Part shown: piece after piece, positions 9,605 through 18,190 of the stretch | How the letters are laid out: each line of letters opens with the position of its first letter | Numbering within the stretch: position 1 is the stretch's first letter | Source: Micromonospora sp. C95 | GTDB taxonomy: Bacteria > Actinomycetota > Actinomycetes > Mycobacteriales > Micromonosporaceae | Direction of reading: 5' to 3' | DNA: 64,000 bases | NCBI RefSeq assembly: GCF_018070465.1 | Contig: NZ_JAGPXT010000017.1 | Coordinates: 62,001-126,000, forward strand | Program-made: the position numbers and the translations under genes | The notes under the pieces: model-generated | What the model saw: only the letters and a program-made list of their open reading frames with translations | What the model was told of the DNA's origin: nothing | Database searches by the model: none

Positions 9605-9903
9605 TCCGGGTCGTCCTCCCGGCTCATCTGAAGACCCTCGCCGGGGTGACCGGTGAGGTGCGGGTCGAGGTGGCCGGCCCCGGGCCGGCCACCCAGCGCC
9701 TGGTGCTCGACGCCGTCGAGGCCCGGTACCCGATGCTGCTCGGCACCATCCGCGACCGGCACAGCGGTAAGCGCCGCGCCTTCGTCCGCTTCTACGCCTG
9801 CGAGGAGGATCTGTCCAACAGCCCACCCGACACGCCCCTGCCCGAACGGGTGGTCGCCGGCGAGGAGCCGTTCATCGTCCTCGGCGCGATGGCCGGCGGA
9901 TGA
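9601..9903 (+). CDS. MoaD/ThiS-like ubiquitin-fold protein with C-terminal Gly-Gly
   Basis: A 100-residue protein starting at GTG 9601 inside the previous stop (GTGA overlap), so it is translationally coupled to the propeller gene. The N-terminal beta-hairpin ([24 protein letters not shown]), the [14 protein letters not shown] helix and the final ...IVLGAMAGG match the small beta-grasp sulfur carriers, which end in a di-glycine that is adenylated and thiocarboxylated. No adenylating enzyme or molybdopterin/thiamine gene is nearby, so the sulfur acceptor is unknown. Confidence 0.8.
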   Translation: MIRVVLPAHLKTLAGVTGEVRVEVAGPGPATQRLVLDAVEARYPMLLGTIRDRHSGKRRAFVRFYACEEDLSNSPPDTPLPERVVAGEEPFIVLGAMAGG

Positions 9904-9909
9904 TCCGGT

Positions 9910-10536
9910 TCACAGGCCCCGGGCGAACAGTGCCAGGCGTACCCGGTTGGGGCTGCTCGTCTTGGTCATCAGGCTGGTGATGTGGGATTTGACCGTGGTG
10001 ACGCCGATGTGCAGCCGCTCGGCGATCTCGCCGTTGGACAGGCCGTCGGCGACCAGGTCCAGCACCTGCTGCTCCCGGGCGGTCAGCCCGGTGACCGGCG
10101 TCGGCGTCCCGGCGCGGGCGTGCACCGCGCGCTGCACCAACCGGCGCAGCACCGCCGAGCTGAACGGGCTGTCGCCGGTCGCGGCCCGGCGCACCCCGTC
10201 GAGCAGCTCGGTCGGCGGCGCGTCCTTGAGCAGGAAGCCGCAGGCGCCGGCCGTCAATGCCGGATAGAGGTGGTCGTCGTCGCCGAACGTGGTCAGCACC
10301 AGGACACGGGCACCGGGACGGTCGGCGAGGATCCGGCTGGTCGCGGAGATCCCGTCGACGCCGGGCATGCGCAGGTCCATCACCACCACGTCGGGCACCA
10401 GCCGGGCGGCGAGGGCGATGGCGTCACGGCCGTTGTCGGCCTCGCCGACGACCTCGATGTCCGGCTGGGCCTCGCAGAGCATGCGCAGGCCGGCGCGGAT
10501 GAGATGCTGGTCGTCGACGAGCAGGACCCGGATCAT
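9910..10536 (-). CDS. NarL/LuxR-type response regulator
   Basis: 208 residues. The receiver domain has the acidic pair D8-D9, phospho-acceptor D54 (VVMDLRMPG) and the conserved Lys in FLLKDAPP. The C-terminal LuxR helix-turn-helix is LTAREQQVLDLVADGLSNGEIAERLHIGVTTVKSHI. Its start overlaps the kinase stop by 4 bases, so the pair is co-translated. It is expected to bind DNA as a phosphorylated dimer; the targets are unknown, but the two membrane-protein genes upstream in the same operon are candidates. Confidence 0.93.
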   Translation of the reverse strand: MIRVLLVDDQHLIRAGLRMLCEAQPDIEVVGEADNGRDAIALAARLVPDVVVMDLRMPGVDGISATSRILADRPGARVLVLTTFGDDDHLYPALTAGACGFLLKDAPPTELLDGVRRAATGDSPFSSAVLRRLVQRAVHARAGTPTPVTGLTAREQQVLDLVADGLSNGEIAERLHIGVTTVKSHITSLMTKTSSPNRVRLALFARGL

Positions 10537-11714
10537 GTGCGCTCCGCCGCTGGCCGACCGGTAGGCAGCACGGTGGCGACCCGCCAGCCCGGTCCGGTCG
10601 GTCCGGCCGTTAACTCTCCGCCGAGGACCTCGACCCGTTCCCGCATGCCGGTGATGCCGTGGCCGCCGCCGACCGGCACCGGGGCGGGCACCCTGCCGCG
10701 GCCGTCGTCGACCACCTCCCAGTGGACGGCCCCGTCGACCACGGTCACCGACAGCCGCGCCACCGCGGCGGTACCGGCGTGCTTGGCCACGTTCGTCAAC
10801 GCCTCCTGGCTGAGCCGCAGCACCGCGAGGCCGCGTACCGCGTCGAGGGTACCGACCGCCGGGTCGATGTCGGCGATCACGGTGACACCGGTCTGACGGG
10901 CCCGGTCCACCGCGGCGCCGAGCGCGGCCGGCAGCGCCGACGGTTCGATCGCGGTCAGCGCGGCGTCGCCGCGTACACCGTCGGGGTCACGCAGCACCGC
11001 GACCAGCCGGCGCAGGTCGGCAAGGGCCGCGGTGCCGGTGCCGTGCACGTCGTCGAAGACCGCGCCGACCCGTGGGTCCAGATCGGTGAGCACGTGCCGG
11101 GCCACCCCGACCCGCAGCACCATCGACGCCACGTGGTGCGCCACCACGTCGTGCAACTCCCGGGCGATCGCGCCGCGTTCGTCGGCGCGGGCCGCGCGGT
11201 TCTCCGACTCGCGCCGCCGCTGCTCCTCCTCGGCCCGCCGCCGTGACTGCTGCCCGAGTTCCCGGGTGGTCCGGATGACCAGGCCGAGCAGCAGCGGTAC
11301 GCCGACCTCCGGCAGCAGCCCGAACACACCGGAGAGCAGGCGCGGCAGCGGGTCGCCGATCGAGTCGGTCAGGTCGACCACGGCCAGCAGCCCGGCGGCC
11401 AGCCAGATGGTCCGGATCCGGCGGGCGGCCATGGTCAGTTCGAGCAGTGCCCAACTGGCACCCACCTGGTTGATCGTGAAGTCGTCGACCAGCCAGATCG
11501 CGACCGCCAGCAGCGCGGTCTGGGTGAGCATGTTGGCCAGCGGCCGGTGGTGCAGCGAGAGTCCGACCGCGAAGGCCAGCACGGCGAGGAACCACTGGGT
11601 GGTGGTCGGTGCGGACAGGGTGCCGAAGAACAGGTAGCCCAGGCCGGAGAGGATGAGCAGCACCATCCGCACCAGGCTGTCCCGTGCGTCGAACAGCCGC
11701 CCCACCCAGCCCAC
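10533..11714 (-). CDS. Sensor histidine kinase, HisKA_3 family
   Basis: 393 residues. The first ~150 hold several hydrophobic helices (membrane sensor region) followed by an Arg/Glu-rich coiled coil. The dimerisation/phosphoacceptor motif is ARELHDVVAHHVASM with His188. The ATPase domain follows with LSQEALTNVAKHAG (N box) and VVDDGRGR then GGGHGITGMRERV (G boxes). It phosphorylates the adjacent NarL-type regulator. The gene starts only 4 bases after the ABA4-like gene stops, suggesting a four-gene unit. Confidence 0.92.
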   Translation of the reverse strand: MGWVGRLFDARDSLVRMVLLILSGLGYLFFGTLSAPTTTQWFLAVLAFAVGLSLHHRPLANMLTQTALLAVAIWLVDDFTINQVGASWALLELTMAARRIRTIWLAAGLLAVVDLTDSIGDPLPRLLSGVFGLLPEVGVPLLLGLVIRTTRELGQQSRRRAEEEQRRRESENRAARADERGAIARELHDVVAHHVASMVLRVGVARHVLTDLDPRVGAVFDDVHGTGTAALADLRRLVAVLRDPDGVRGDAALTAIEPSALPAALGAAVDRARQTGVTVIADIDPAVGTLDAVRGLAVLRLSQEALTNVAKHAGTAAVARLSVTVVDGAVHWEVVDDGRGRVPAPVPVGGGHGITGMRERVEVLGGELTAGPTGPGWRVATVLPTGRPAAERT

Positions 11715-11718
11715 GGCC

Positions 11719-12174
11719 TCAGCCTAGGCGGTGCTCGTCAGGGCCAGAAGCGGCCGTCGGGTCAGCCCATCTGGTGCGTACGACCAGATAAGCCGCCAGG
11801 CCGATCGGACCGAGCAGGATCGTCAGCAGCAACACCGGCGCCATCACCAGCGGTGGGACTGCCCGTTCCCGGCTGTCGAGCCACGCCCACCGACCCACGA
11901 ACAGGTCGAAGGCGATCATGTGTGCCCAGGCCGCCGCCGCGCCGTCGGCAGTGCCCAGCAACTCCCGTACACCGTCGAGGGTGGGGTCCGTCACCGCCGG
12001 CAGTACCTCTGCGAACGCCGGGACCACCAGGATCGCGTAGATCGCCACGACCGGCGCCACGATCAGCGGTGATCGGATGATCCGGTGAGTCACCGTCCAG
12101 TTCGGCAGCAGGATCATCAGCGCCCAGAAGGGTGCCGCCACCGCGAATGTCAAGGAGAACAACGTGGCGCTCAC
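11719..12174 (-). CDS. ABA4-like integral membrane protein
   Basis: 151 residues with about four transmembrane helices. The sequence (MILLPNWTVTHRII, AWAHMIAFDLFVGRWAWLD, GPIGLAAYLVVR) matches the ABA4-like family, named after the plant protein needed for neoxanthin formation; bacterial members are uncharacterised. It overlaps the upstream membrane gene by 4 bases and precedes the histidine kinase by 4 bases. Its placement suggests the two-component system senses or controls a membrane or carotenoid-related process. That is inference only. Confidence 0.75.
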   Translation of the reverse strand: MSATLFSLTFAVAAPFWALMILLPNWTVTHRIIRSPLIVAPVVAIYAILVVPAFAEVLPAVTDPTLDGVRELLGTADGAAAAWAHMIAFDLFVGRWAWLDSRERAVPPLVMAPVLLLTILLGPIGLAAYLVVRTRWADPTAASGPDEHRLG

Positions 12175-13184
12175 GCGGTCACCTCCGCCTGCTCGCCATC
12201 CCCGGTGCGCCCGTCGCGACGAGCCGCGGCGCGCTGCTCACCCGGGCCCGCCGGCTGATGTTCGACCATTGTCGCCGAGAACCGGTGTCGAGCCAGCACC
12301 GCGCCGGCCGCGGCCACGGTCGCCACCGCCAGCGCCGCAGCAGCGGCCAGGGTGAGTGTGTCCGGCCGTAGCAGCGGCTGCCCGCGCAGCGCCTGCCAGG
12401 TCAGCAGTACGGTCGTCGCACCATAGCCGACGCCCATGACGAGCAGCAGCCGTGCCCGGGTCCGCTCGTCCAGCCGGCCACCGGTGAACCGGCCAAGCAG
12501 CAGCGCCAGGATCGGCAACACCTGCATCCCGTGCAGCCCCACGAAGTGCCCGATCCGCAGGTCCCCGCCGGTGGTGCTCCAGCCGACCAGCGGCAGCCCC
12601 GGCCCTCCGTCGGGCACGCCCACGCTGTGTGCCCCGGCGATGCCCTCGATCATGGGAGCCTGAGCGGGCAGGGTCATCGGCACCGCGACCAGCATGCCGA
12701 GCGCCGCCAGCCCGAGCCCCAGACCGATCGCGTATCGGCCGGCCCGGCCCGCGACCGGCTGCCGCAGCACCGCGACACCGACGACGACGTGGGCGACGAA
12801 GAGCACCATGATGGCCGCGCCCATCAGCTGCCACAGCACCGCGTTCAACGGGGTGGTCTCGTTGTAGTGGCTGGTGGTGCCGCGGATCACCTGCCCCACG
12901 ATGATGCACATCTCCACCACACCCATGGCGACCACCACGGTGACCGCCCACTCCGCGACCCGGCTACGACGACGCAGCAGGGAGAGCAGCCAGGCCAGGG
13001 TGCCGCCGTACAGGACGAAGGACACCGCGAACTTGAACGGCTTGAGCCAGGCCGGCGCGCCGGTCAGGACCCGCTGGTCGGCCACGATGCCGACCGCGCA
13101 GACGACGGCGAGCACCGCCATCGCCGAGACGAAGATCATCAGTGGGCGGTGCCGGTACGCCCGCCACGACAGGTTGTCAGTCAT
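12171..13184 (-). CDS. Polytopic membrane protein of unknown function
   Basis: 337 residues with about eight or nine hydrophobic helices spread evenly along the chain and a charged C-terminal tail of about 35 residues. Conserved-looking features are WLKPFKFAVSFVLYGG and GDLRIGHFVGLHGMQVLPILALLLGR. The His residues in the latter could bind a cofactor. I chose the ATG at 13184 (MTDNLSWRAYRHRPLM); in-frame sequence further upstream looks non-coding. Its stop overlaps the ABA4-like gene start by 4 bases, making it the first gene of the operon with the two-component system. Confidence 0.75.
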   Translation of the reverse strand: MTDNLSWRAYRHRPLMIFVSAMAVLAVVCAVGIVADQRVLTGAPAWLKPFKFAVSFVLYGGTLAWLLSLLRRRSRVAEWAVTVVVAMGVVEMCIIVGQVIRGTTSHYNETTPLNAVLWQLMGAAIMVLFVAHVVVGVAVLRQPVAGRAGRYAIGLGLGLAALGMLVAVPMTLPAQAPMIEGIAGAHSVGVPDGGPGLPLVGWSTTGGDLRIGHFVGLHGMQVLPILALLLGRFTGGRLDERTRARLLLVMGVGYGATTVLLTWQALRGQPLLRPDTLTLAAAAALAVATVAAAGAVLARHRFSATMVEHQPAGPGEQRAAARRDGRTGDGEQAEVTA

Positions 13185-13651
13185 GCCTGTAGATGCTGGA
13201 TCGAGCGACTGCCCGCCGCGCCCGACCAGGAGACCCAGCCGCGGCCACTGGGTGGACCTCCACATCCTCCCTGGGTAGGGGTCCAGCGGCGGGCGTCATG
13301 TCACAGGCTCTCTCGACCGGGCAGCAAATCATCGGCGTTTGTAGATACATAATGGGCGGAGAGCTGGTCGAATCTTGTTCGTCCAGAGGTTCTTCGGCTA
13401 GCCTGCGAGTAGGAGCTCGGGCAGCTCCGAGCGCATGGATCGGCTGCGCTCGGGTGCGACGCATCGCGGCGTGCCGACCGGTCCGTGCCGGCCAGCGGCA
13501 TGGTTGGCCTCCGCCGTGAGCGTATTCAGGGCACCGTCAGTGGATGGATCGTGGGCACGACCGTCCTCCGCTGCCACCGTCACCACGCATGAAGCGCCAA
13601 CGGCCGTGGCGACTCGACCGACCGCAACGGATCAGATCGGGGAACGTGCCC
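13185..13651. other. 467-base divergent intergenic region
   Basis: This separates the reverse membrane-protein operon from the forward SGNH hydrolase and should hold promoters for both. A TACATAAT stretch at 13346-13353 is the most AT-rich site and could be a -10 element, but no good -35 accompanies it. In-frame ATG codons upstream of the hydrolase exist (for example 13589), but the sequence there is not signal-peptide-like. I see no RNA gene or repeat. Confidence 0.3.
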
Positions 13652-14731
13652 ATGCTACGAAGATTGAATGTGCCGGCGCTCTTCGCGGCTTTCGCCGCCG
13701 TCGTGGCTACCACGGCGATCGCCGCCGGCCCGACCAACGCCGCAGCCGACGCCCCAGTACGGGTGATGCCGCTCGGCGACTCGATCACCGACGGGTTCAA
13801 TGTGCCCGGCGGCTACCGGATCGACCTGTGGCAGAAGCTGGTGGCCGGTGGCTACCAGGTCGACTTCGTCGGCTCGATGTCCAACGGCCCGAGCAGCCTG
13901 GGTGATCGCAACCACGAGGGCCACTCGGGGTGGACGATCGCGCAGATCGACGCCAACGTGGTCAATTGGCTGCGGGCCACCACACCCCGCACGGTGATGC
14001 TGCACATCGGGACCAACGACATGTTCGGCAACTCGTCCGGCGCACCGTCCCGGCTGTCCACGCTCATCGACAAAATCACCGCCACCGCGCCGACGGCGGA
14101 TGTGTTCGTCGCCACCATCGTGCCGCTGTCCGGCGCGGACAGTCAGGTGCGCGCGTTCAACGCGGCAATACCCGGCATCGTGCAGAGCAAGGTCGACGCC
14201 GGGCGTCGCGTGCACCTGGTCGACATGTACAGCGCGTTGACGATGGCGGACCTGGCGGACGGCGTGCATCCCAACGCTCGTGGCTACAGCAAGATGGCCG
14301 CCGTCTGGTACGACGCCCTGCGGGCGGTCCCGGGTGCGATCGGCGGTGATACTCCACCTCCGACGACCGCGCCGCCGACGACACCGCCGCCCACCACTGC
14401 GCCGCCGACCACTCCACCTCCGACCACTCCGTCACCGGGGCCGGGTTGCACCGCGTCGGTGTCGCTGAATCAGTGGAACGGTGGTTTCGTGGCCACGGTC
14501 CGGGTGACCTCGGGCGGAACGTCGATAAGTGGTTGGACGGTGACCATGGCACTGCCGTCCGGCGCAACCGTCACCAACGCGTGGAACGCCAGCCGCAGCG
14601 GCAGCACCGGAACGGTCCGGTTCGCCAACGTCAGCTACAACGGCTCCGTGGCCGCTGGTCAGTCGACCGAGTTCGGTTTCCAGGGCACCGGGTCAGGGGT
14701 GGGAATGGCCCCGACGTGCTCCGCCACCTAG
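13652..14731 (+). CDS. Secreted SGNH/GDSL hydrolase with C-terminal CBM2
   Basis: 359 residues. A signal peptide covers about residues 1-32 (LFAAFAAVVATTAIA). The SGNH esterase domain has the GDSITDGF block with Ser44, the HIGTNDM block and the DGVHPNARGY block with the catalytic Asp/His. A Pro/Thr linker (PPTTAPPTTPPPTT type) leads to a cellulose-binding module of family 2 of about 100 residues (WNGGFVATVRVTSGG, ISGWTV, WNASRSGSTGTV). It is likely an acetyl-xylan or other polysaccharide deacetylase acting outside the cell. The start at 13652 has GGGGAA upstream. A strong hairpin terminator follows at 14767-14803. Confidence 0.9.
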   Translation: MLRRLNVPALFAAFAAVVATTAIAAGPTNAAADAPVRVMPLGDSITDGFNVPGGYRIDLWQKLVAGGYQVDFVGSMSNGPSSLGDRNHEGHSGWTIAQIDANVVNWLRATTPRTVMLHIGTNDMFGNSSGAPSRLSTLIDKITATAPTADVFVATIVPLSGADSQVRAFNAAIPGIVQSKVDAGRRVHLVDMYSALTMADLADGVHPNARGYSKMAAVWYDALRAVPGAIGGDTPPPTTAPPTTPPPTTAPPTTPPPTTPSPGPGCTASVSLNQWNGGFVATVRVTSGGTSISGWTVTMALPSGATVTNAWNASRSGSTGTVRFANVSYNGSVAAGQSTEFGFQGTGSGVGMAPTCSAT

Positions 14732-14766
14732 TGCGAGATTCCTGCCGGCTGCGGTCCGATTCGTAC

Positions 14767-14803
14767 CGCCCGCCGCCGCCCGCGCACCGGGCGGCGGCGG
14801 GCG
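14767..14803 (+). terminator. GC hairpin after the SGNH-CBM2 gene
   Basis: A perfect 16-bp inverted repeat (14767-14782 with 14788-14803) around a 5-base loop, 36 bases after the stop codon. There is no U-tract, as is usual for actinomycete terminators. It probably ends the upstream transcript. Confidence 0.7.
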
Positions 14804-14863
14804 CCGGGACCGGCGGTGGTCTGTCGCAGTGGTGCTCCACCCCGATCAGATAAATTGCCACCC

Positions 14864-15853
14864 ATGGCGGCCTCCCGGGGGACCAGCGAGTCGGTCTGCC
14901 CGAAGCCCGGCTGGTACCGGGGCGACGTTCACCTGCACACGACACTCTCCGCCGGCGGCGAACTCACCCCGGCGCAGCTTGCCGCCGCCGCCCGCGAGAT
15001 CGGGCTGGACTTCGTCGCCACCACCGAGCACAACACCGCCGCCGGGCACGGTGACTGGAGCCGATACGCTGCCGACGACCTGCTGGTCATTCTCGGACAG
15101 GAGGTCACCACCCACACCGGGCACTGGCTCGCCCTCGGCCTCGAACCCGGGCACCAGGTCGAGTGGCGGTACGGCGTGCGCGACGACGCCATCGACGAGC
15201 AACTGGCGCAGGTCCGCCGGTCCGGTGGACTCTGCGTGGCCGCCCACCCGTACGCGCCGTACGAGTCCGGAACCCTGGCCTACCCGTACCGGTGCTTCGA
15301 CGCGGTGGAGGTGTGGAATGGACAGTGGCGCTCGGACCTGCCGTGGAACGCCGACAACGAGGCGGCGGTGGCCGAATGGGGGCGCAACCTCGGCCACGAC
15401 ATCCATCGGGGACGGTGGTGGCCGGCGGTCGGCAACAGCGATGCCCACCTCGCCGGTCAGCTCGGCACCCCGCACACGGTGGTTCACGCCGAGGAGTTGA
15501 GCGTCGCCGCTATCCTCGCCGGCCTGCGGGCCGGCCGGAGCTGGATCGCCGGCTCCGCCGCCGTCGACCTCGCGTTCACCGCTGCGACAGGTGACCGCGT
15601 CGTCGGTGTGGGTGAGCGCCTCGACTCCGGCGGCGCACCGATCGAGGTGCGTTTGCGGGTGTCCGGGGTACCGTCGGGGACCGTCAGTCTGCACACCGAA
15701 CGCGGCACCGTGCTCCAGGAGCGACTTCCCGACCACGGGGCGGGCACGATCCGTTGGCGCACCGCCGCGCGGGACAGCGGCTTCGTCCGGGCCGAGGTAC
15801 GCCGTCCGGACCGGCGGATGGCGGCCCTGACCAACCCTGTCGTCCTGGCCTGA
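14864..15853 (+). CDS. PHP-domain / CehA-McbA-type metallo-hydrolase
   Basis: 329 residues with the PHP signature GDVHLHTTLS near the N-terminus, TEHNT after the first helix, CVAAHPYAPYESG and GNSDAHL later. These His and Asp residues form the tri-metal centre of PHP phosphoesterases and of the CehA/McbA carbamate/ester hydrolases. The C-terminal ~90 residues form a beta-rich accessory region. No signal peptide is apparent. ATG 14864 fits the family N-terminus; the extra in-frame codons upstream are not conserved-looking. The substrate is unknown. Confidence 0.8.
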   Translation: MAASRGTSESVCPKPGWYRGDVHLHTTLSAGGELTPAQLAAAAREIGLDFVATTEHNTAAGHGDWSRYAADDLLVILGQEVTTHTGHWLALGLEPGHQVEWRYGVRDDAIDEQLAQVRRSGGLCVAAHPYAPYESGTLAYPYRCFDAVEVWNGQWRSDLPWNADNEAAVAEWGRNLGHDIHRGRWWPAVGNSDAHLAGQLGTPHTVVHAEELSVAAILAGLRAGRSWIAGSAAVDLAFTAATGDRVVGVGERLDSGGAPIEVRLRVSGVPSGTVSLHTERGTVLQERLPDHGAGTIRWRTAARDSGFVRAEVRRPDRRMAALTNPVVLA

Positions 15854-15937
15854 CCGGCGCCGCCCGCCTCCGCAGTACCGGTCGACGTGCCGCCTGGCGA
15901 CTCGGCGCGGTGCCCGCCGCGCGGTGTTCGTGGCGGC

Positions 15938-16555
15938 TCAGCGCGGCGCGGCGTACGCCAGCGGGGCCAGGACGTCGTCCCAGGTGCCGGTCAACGTGGC
16001 GCCGCCCGGTGCGGCGGCGGATCCGGGGCGGCGGAACACGCCCAGCTCGACGGTGTCGGTGACGATGAGCGCCGGATCTCCGTCGACCACCCGGCGCACC
16101 GTGCCGACCGTGAGCACGTCGACGGGCTGGACGTCGCTGATGATGCCCATGCTGGGCGGGCGCACCTCGCGCCGGCCGTCGACCTCGAAGTACTCGTCGG
16201 CCTGCCCGGTGCCGGCCAGGACCGCCTCGGCCAGGGTGGCCGCGTACACCGGGTCGCCGACCGCGTCGTAGACCCAGCGCCGGCCCAGCACCGAGTGCTC
16301 GGTGGTGCCCACCAGCCACTCGTCGGCGCCGTCCAGCGGTGCCGCACGGTAGGTCAACGGCACCTGGTGCACCGGCCCGTCGCCGCCGCGCACCAGGAGC
16401 GTCTCGATGCCCACCTGCCCGGCGGGGTCGTCGAACCGGTACCCGGCCACGCGCGCCACGTCGGCACCGCCGGTGTACCAGTCACGGGTCGGCAGCCAGG
16501 TCGCCAACAGTTCCAGCTTGGTGGGACGGATGTCCGCTCGGTACAACAACGCCAT
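15938..16555 (-). CDS. Maltokinase N-terminal-cap-like protein
   Basis: 205 residues starting MALLYRADIRPTKLELLATWLPT. The run of sequence (GYRFDDPAGQVGIETLLVRGG, VPLTYRAAPL, LVGTTEHSVLGRRWVYDA) resembles the cap region of actinobacterial maltokinases and their stand-alone relatives. No kinase lobe follows, so it cannot phosphorylate maltose on its own. I chose the ATG at 16555 because this family begins there, although an in-frame start exists at 16663. It may be a regulatory or sugar-binding stand-alone cap. Confidence 0.65.
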   Translation of the reverse strand: MALLYRADIRPTKLELLATWLPTRDWYTGGADVARVAGYRFDDPAGQVGIETLLVRGGDGPVHQVPLTYRAAPLDGADEWLVGTTEHSVLGRRWVYDAVGDPVYAATLAEAVLAGTGQADEYFEVDGRREVRPPSMGIISDVQPVDVLTVGTVRRVVDGDPALIVTDTVELGVFRRPGSAAAPGGATLTGTWDDVLAPLAYAAPR

Positions 16556-16730
16556 GTGCCGCATCGTACGCATCAGTACCGGCTTCGGCGGGTTCCCGGC
16601 TGCGGATGGCGGCGCGGCGGCGTTGTGGCCTAGCATCTCGGGCCAGTACAACGTCGAGCTCAACGCGGGTTCCCCCGACTCGCCGCCGGTGCCGCCGCCG
16701 GGTTAACGGCCCGCGGGAAAGGCACCCCTC

Positions 16731-17960
16731 GTGAAGATCGTGGCCGCAGACGTCATCGTCACCAGCCCGGACCGCAACTTCGTCACCCTGAAGATCACCA
16801 CCGAGGACGGTCTCACCGGCCTGGGTGACGGCACGCTGAACGGACGCGAACTCTCCGTCGCCTCGTATCTGCGCGACCACGTGGTGCCGTTGCTGCTCGG
16901 GCGCGACGCCCACCGCATCGAGGACGCCTGGCAGTTCCTGTACCGCTCGGCGTACTGGCGGCGTGGACCGGTCACCATGGCCGCCATCGCCGCCGTCGAC
17001 GTCGCGCTCTGGGACATCAAGGCGAAGGCCGCGGGGATGCCGCTCTACCAGCTACTCGGCGGCGCGTCCCGGACCGGCGTCATGGCGTACGGGCACGCCT
17101 CCGGGCGGGACCTGCCGGAGCTGTTCGACTCCATCCGGGCGCATCTCGATCTCGGCTTCCGATCGATCCGGGTGCAGACCTCCGTGCCCGGCATCAACGC
17201 CGTGTACGGGGTGGCCACCCAGCCCAGCGCCGACGGCACGCGGTACGACTACGAGCCGGCGCAACGCACGCCGTTGCCGGCCGAGGAGGACTGGGACACC
17301 CGGGCGTACCTGCGCCACCTGCCCGGCGTCTTCGAGGCCGTCCGCAACGAGTTCGGGCCCGAGCTGCCGCTGCTGCACGACGGGCACCACCGGATGACCC
17401 CGATCCAGGCCGCGAGGCTGGGCAGGGCCCTCGAACCGTACGACCTGTTCTGGCTGGAGGACTGCACCCCGGCGGAGAACCAGGAGGCGCTGCGGCTGGT
17501 CCGGCAGCACACCACCACGCCCCTGGCGATCGGCGAGGTCTTCAACACCGTCTGGGACTACCAGACCCTGATCCGGGAACAGTTGATCGACTACGTACGC
17601 TCCGCGGTCACCCACACCGGCGGCATCACCGCGATGCGTAAGCTGCTCGACTTCGCCGCGCAGTACCAGATCAAGTCCGGCATCCACGGGCCGACCGACA
17701 TCTCGCCGGTCGGCATGGCCGCCGCGCTCCACCTCGACCTGGCCATCCACAACTTCGGCATCCAGGAGTACATGCGGCACGGCGCGCTCACCAACGAGGT
17801 GTTCCGTAAGTCGTTCACGTTCACCGACGGCTACCTGCACCCGGGCGAGCAGCCGGGTCTCGGCGTCGAACTGGACGAGGAGGCCGCCGCCCGGTTCCCG
17901 TACCAACCGGCGTACCTGCCGTTCAACCGGCTCCAGGACGGCACCGTCCACGACTGGTGA
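16731..17960 (+). CDS. manD: D-mannonate dehydratase, enolase superfamily (ManD type)
   Basis: 409 residues with a GTG start and upstream GGGAAAGG. It dehydrates D-mannonate to 2-keto-3-deoxygluconate in hexuronate use. The Mg ligands are readable as D217, E243 and E269 ([24 protein letters not shown]). Their spacing is identical to the characterised ManD ligands 210/236/262. R147 and Y159 ([10 protein letters not shown]) and H219 supply the expected catalytic residues. D-mannonate dehydratase is therefore likely, but some ManD-group proteins act on D-gluconate or are inactive. No other uronate genes sit next to it. Confidence 0.85.
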   Translation: MKIVAADVIVTSPDRNFVTLKITTEDGLTGLGDGTLNGRELSVASYLRDHVVPLLLGRDAHRIEDAWQFLYRSAYWRRGPVTMAAIAAVDVALWDIKAKAAGMPLYQLLGGASRTGVMAYGHASGRDLPELFDSIRAHLDLGFRSIRVQTSVPGINAVYGVATQPSADGTRYDYEPAQRTPLPAEEDWDTRAYLRHLPGVFEAVRNEFGPELPLLHDGHHRMTPIQAARLGRALEPYDLFWLEDCTPAENQEALRLVRQHTTTPLAIGEVFNTVWDYQTLIREQLIDYVRSAVTHTGGITAMRKLLDFAAQYQIKSGIHGPTDISPVGMAAALHLDLAIHNFGIQEYMRHGALTNEVFRKSFTFTDGYLHPGEQPGLGVELDEEAAARFPYQPAYLPFNRLQDGTVHDW

Positions 17961-17974
17961 CCGCCCCCGCCCGG

Positions 17975-18058
17975 CACTCGTCGATCTTGCACTTTCTGTC
18001 CCCGCGAAAGCCGCGAAAGGGTTGTTTCGCCGACCGGAACTGCAAGATCGACGAAGTG
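17975..18058. repeat. Intergenic palindromic repeat with TCGATCTTGCA arms
   Basis: The outer arms at 17975-17991 and 18041-18058 are near-perfect inverted copies (14 bp perfect around CGATCTTGCA/TGCAAGATCG, plus a flanking CAC/GTG with one bulged base). Inside is a second short stem from CGAAA and TTTCG. It lies 15 bases after the mannonate dehydratase stop. A shorter structure with ATCTTGGT/ACCAAGAT arms occurs at 35311-35360. I infer a dispersed REP-like family. Confidence 0.65.
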
Positions 18059-18190
18059 GGGGTGGGGGCGGTAGCACGGGGTGGGATGGTGCGGGGTGGA
18101 TTCGGGGGTTCTGGGGGTGCGGCGCGTGGGGGGAGTTCAGCATCTGTTCGGGTGGCCTTGGTTGGGTGACGTAACGGCAGGTGGGCGGGC

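Noticed and set aside
13544-13651. Earlier starts for the SGNH hydrolase (13544, 13589)
   Set aside because: They would place an Arg/Pro-rich stretch before the signal peptide; ATG 13652 has a better ribosome-binding site.
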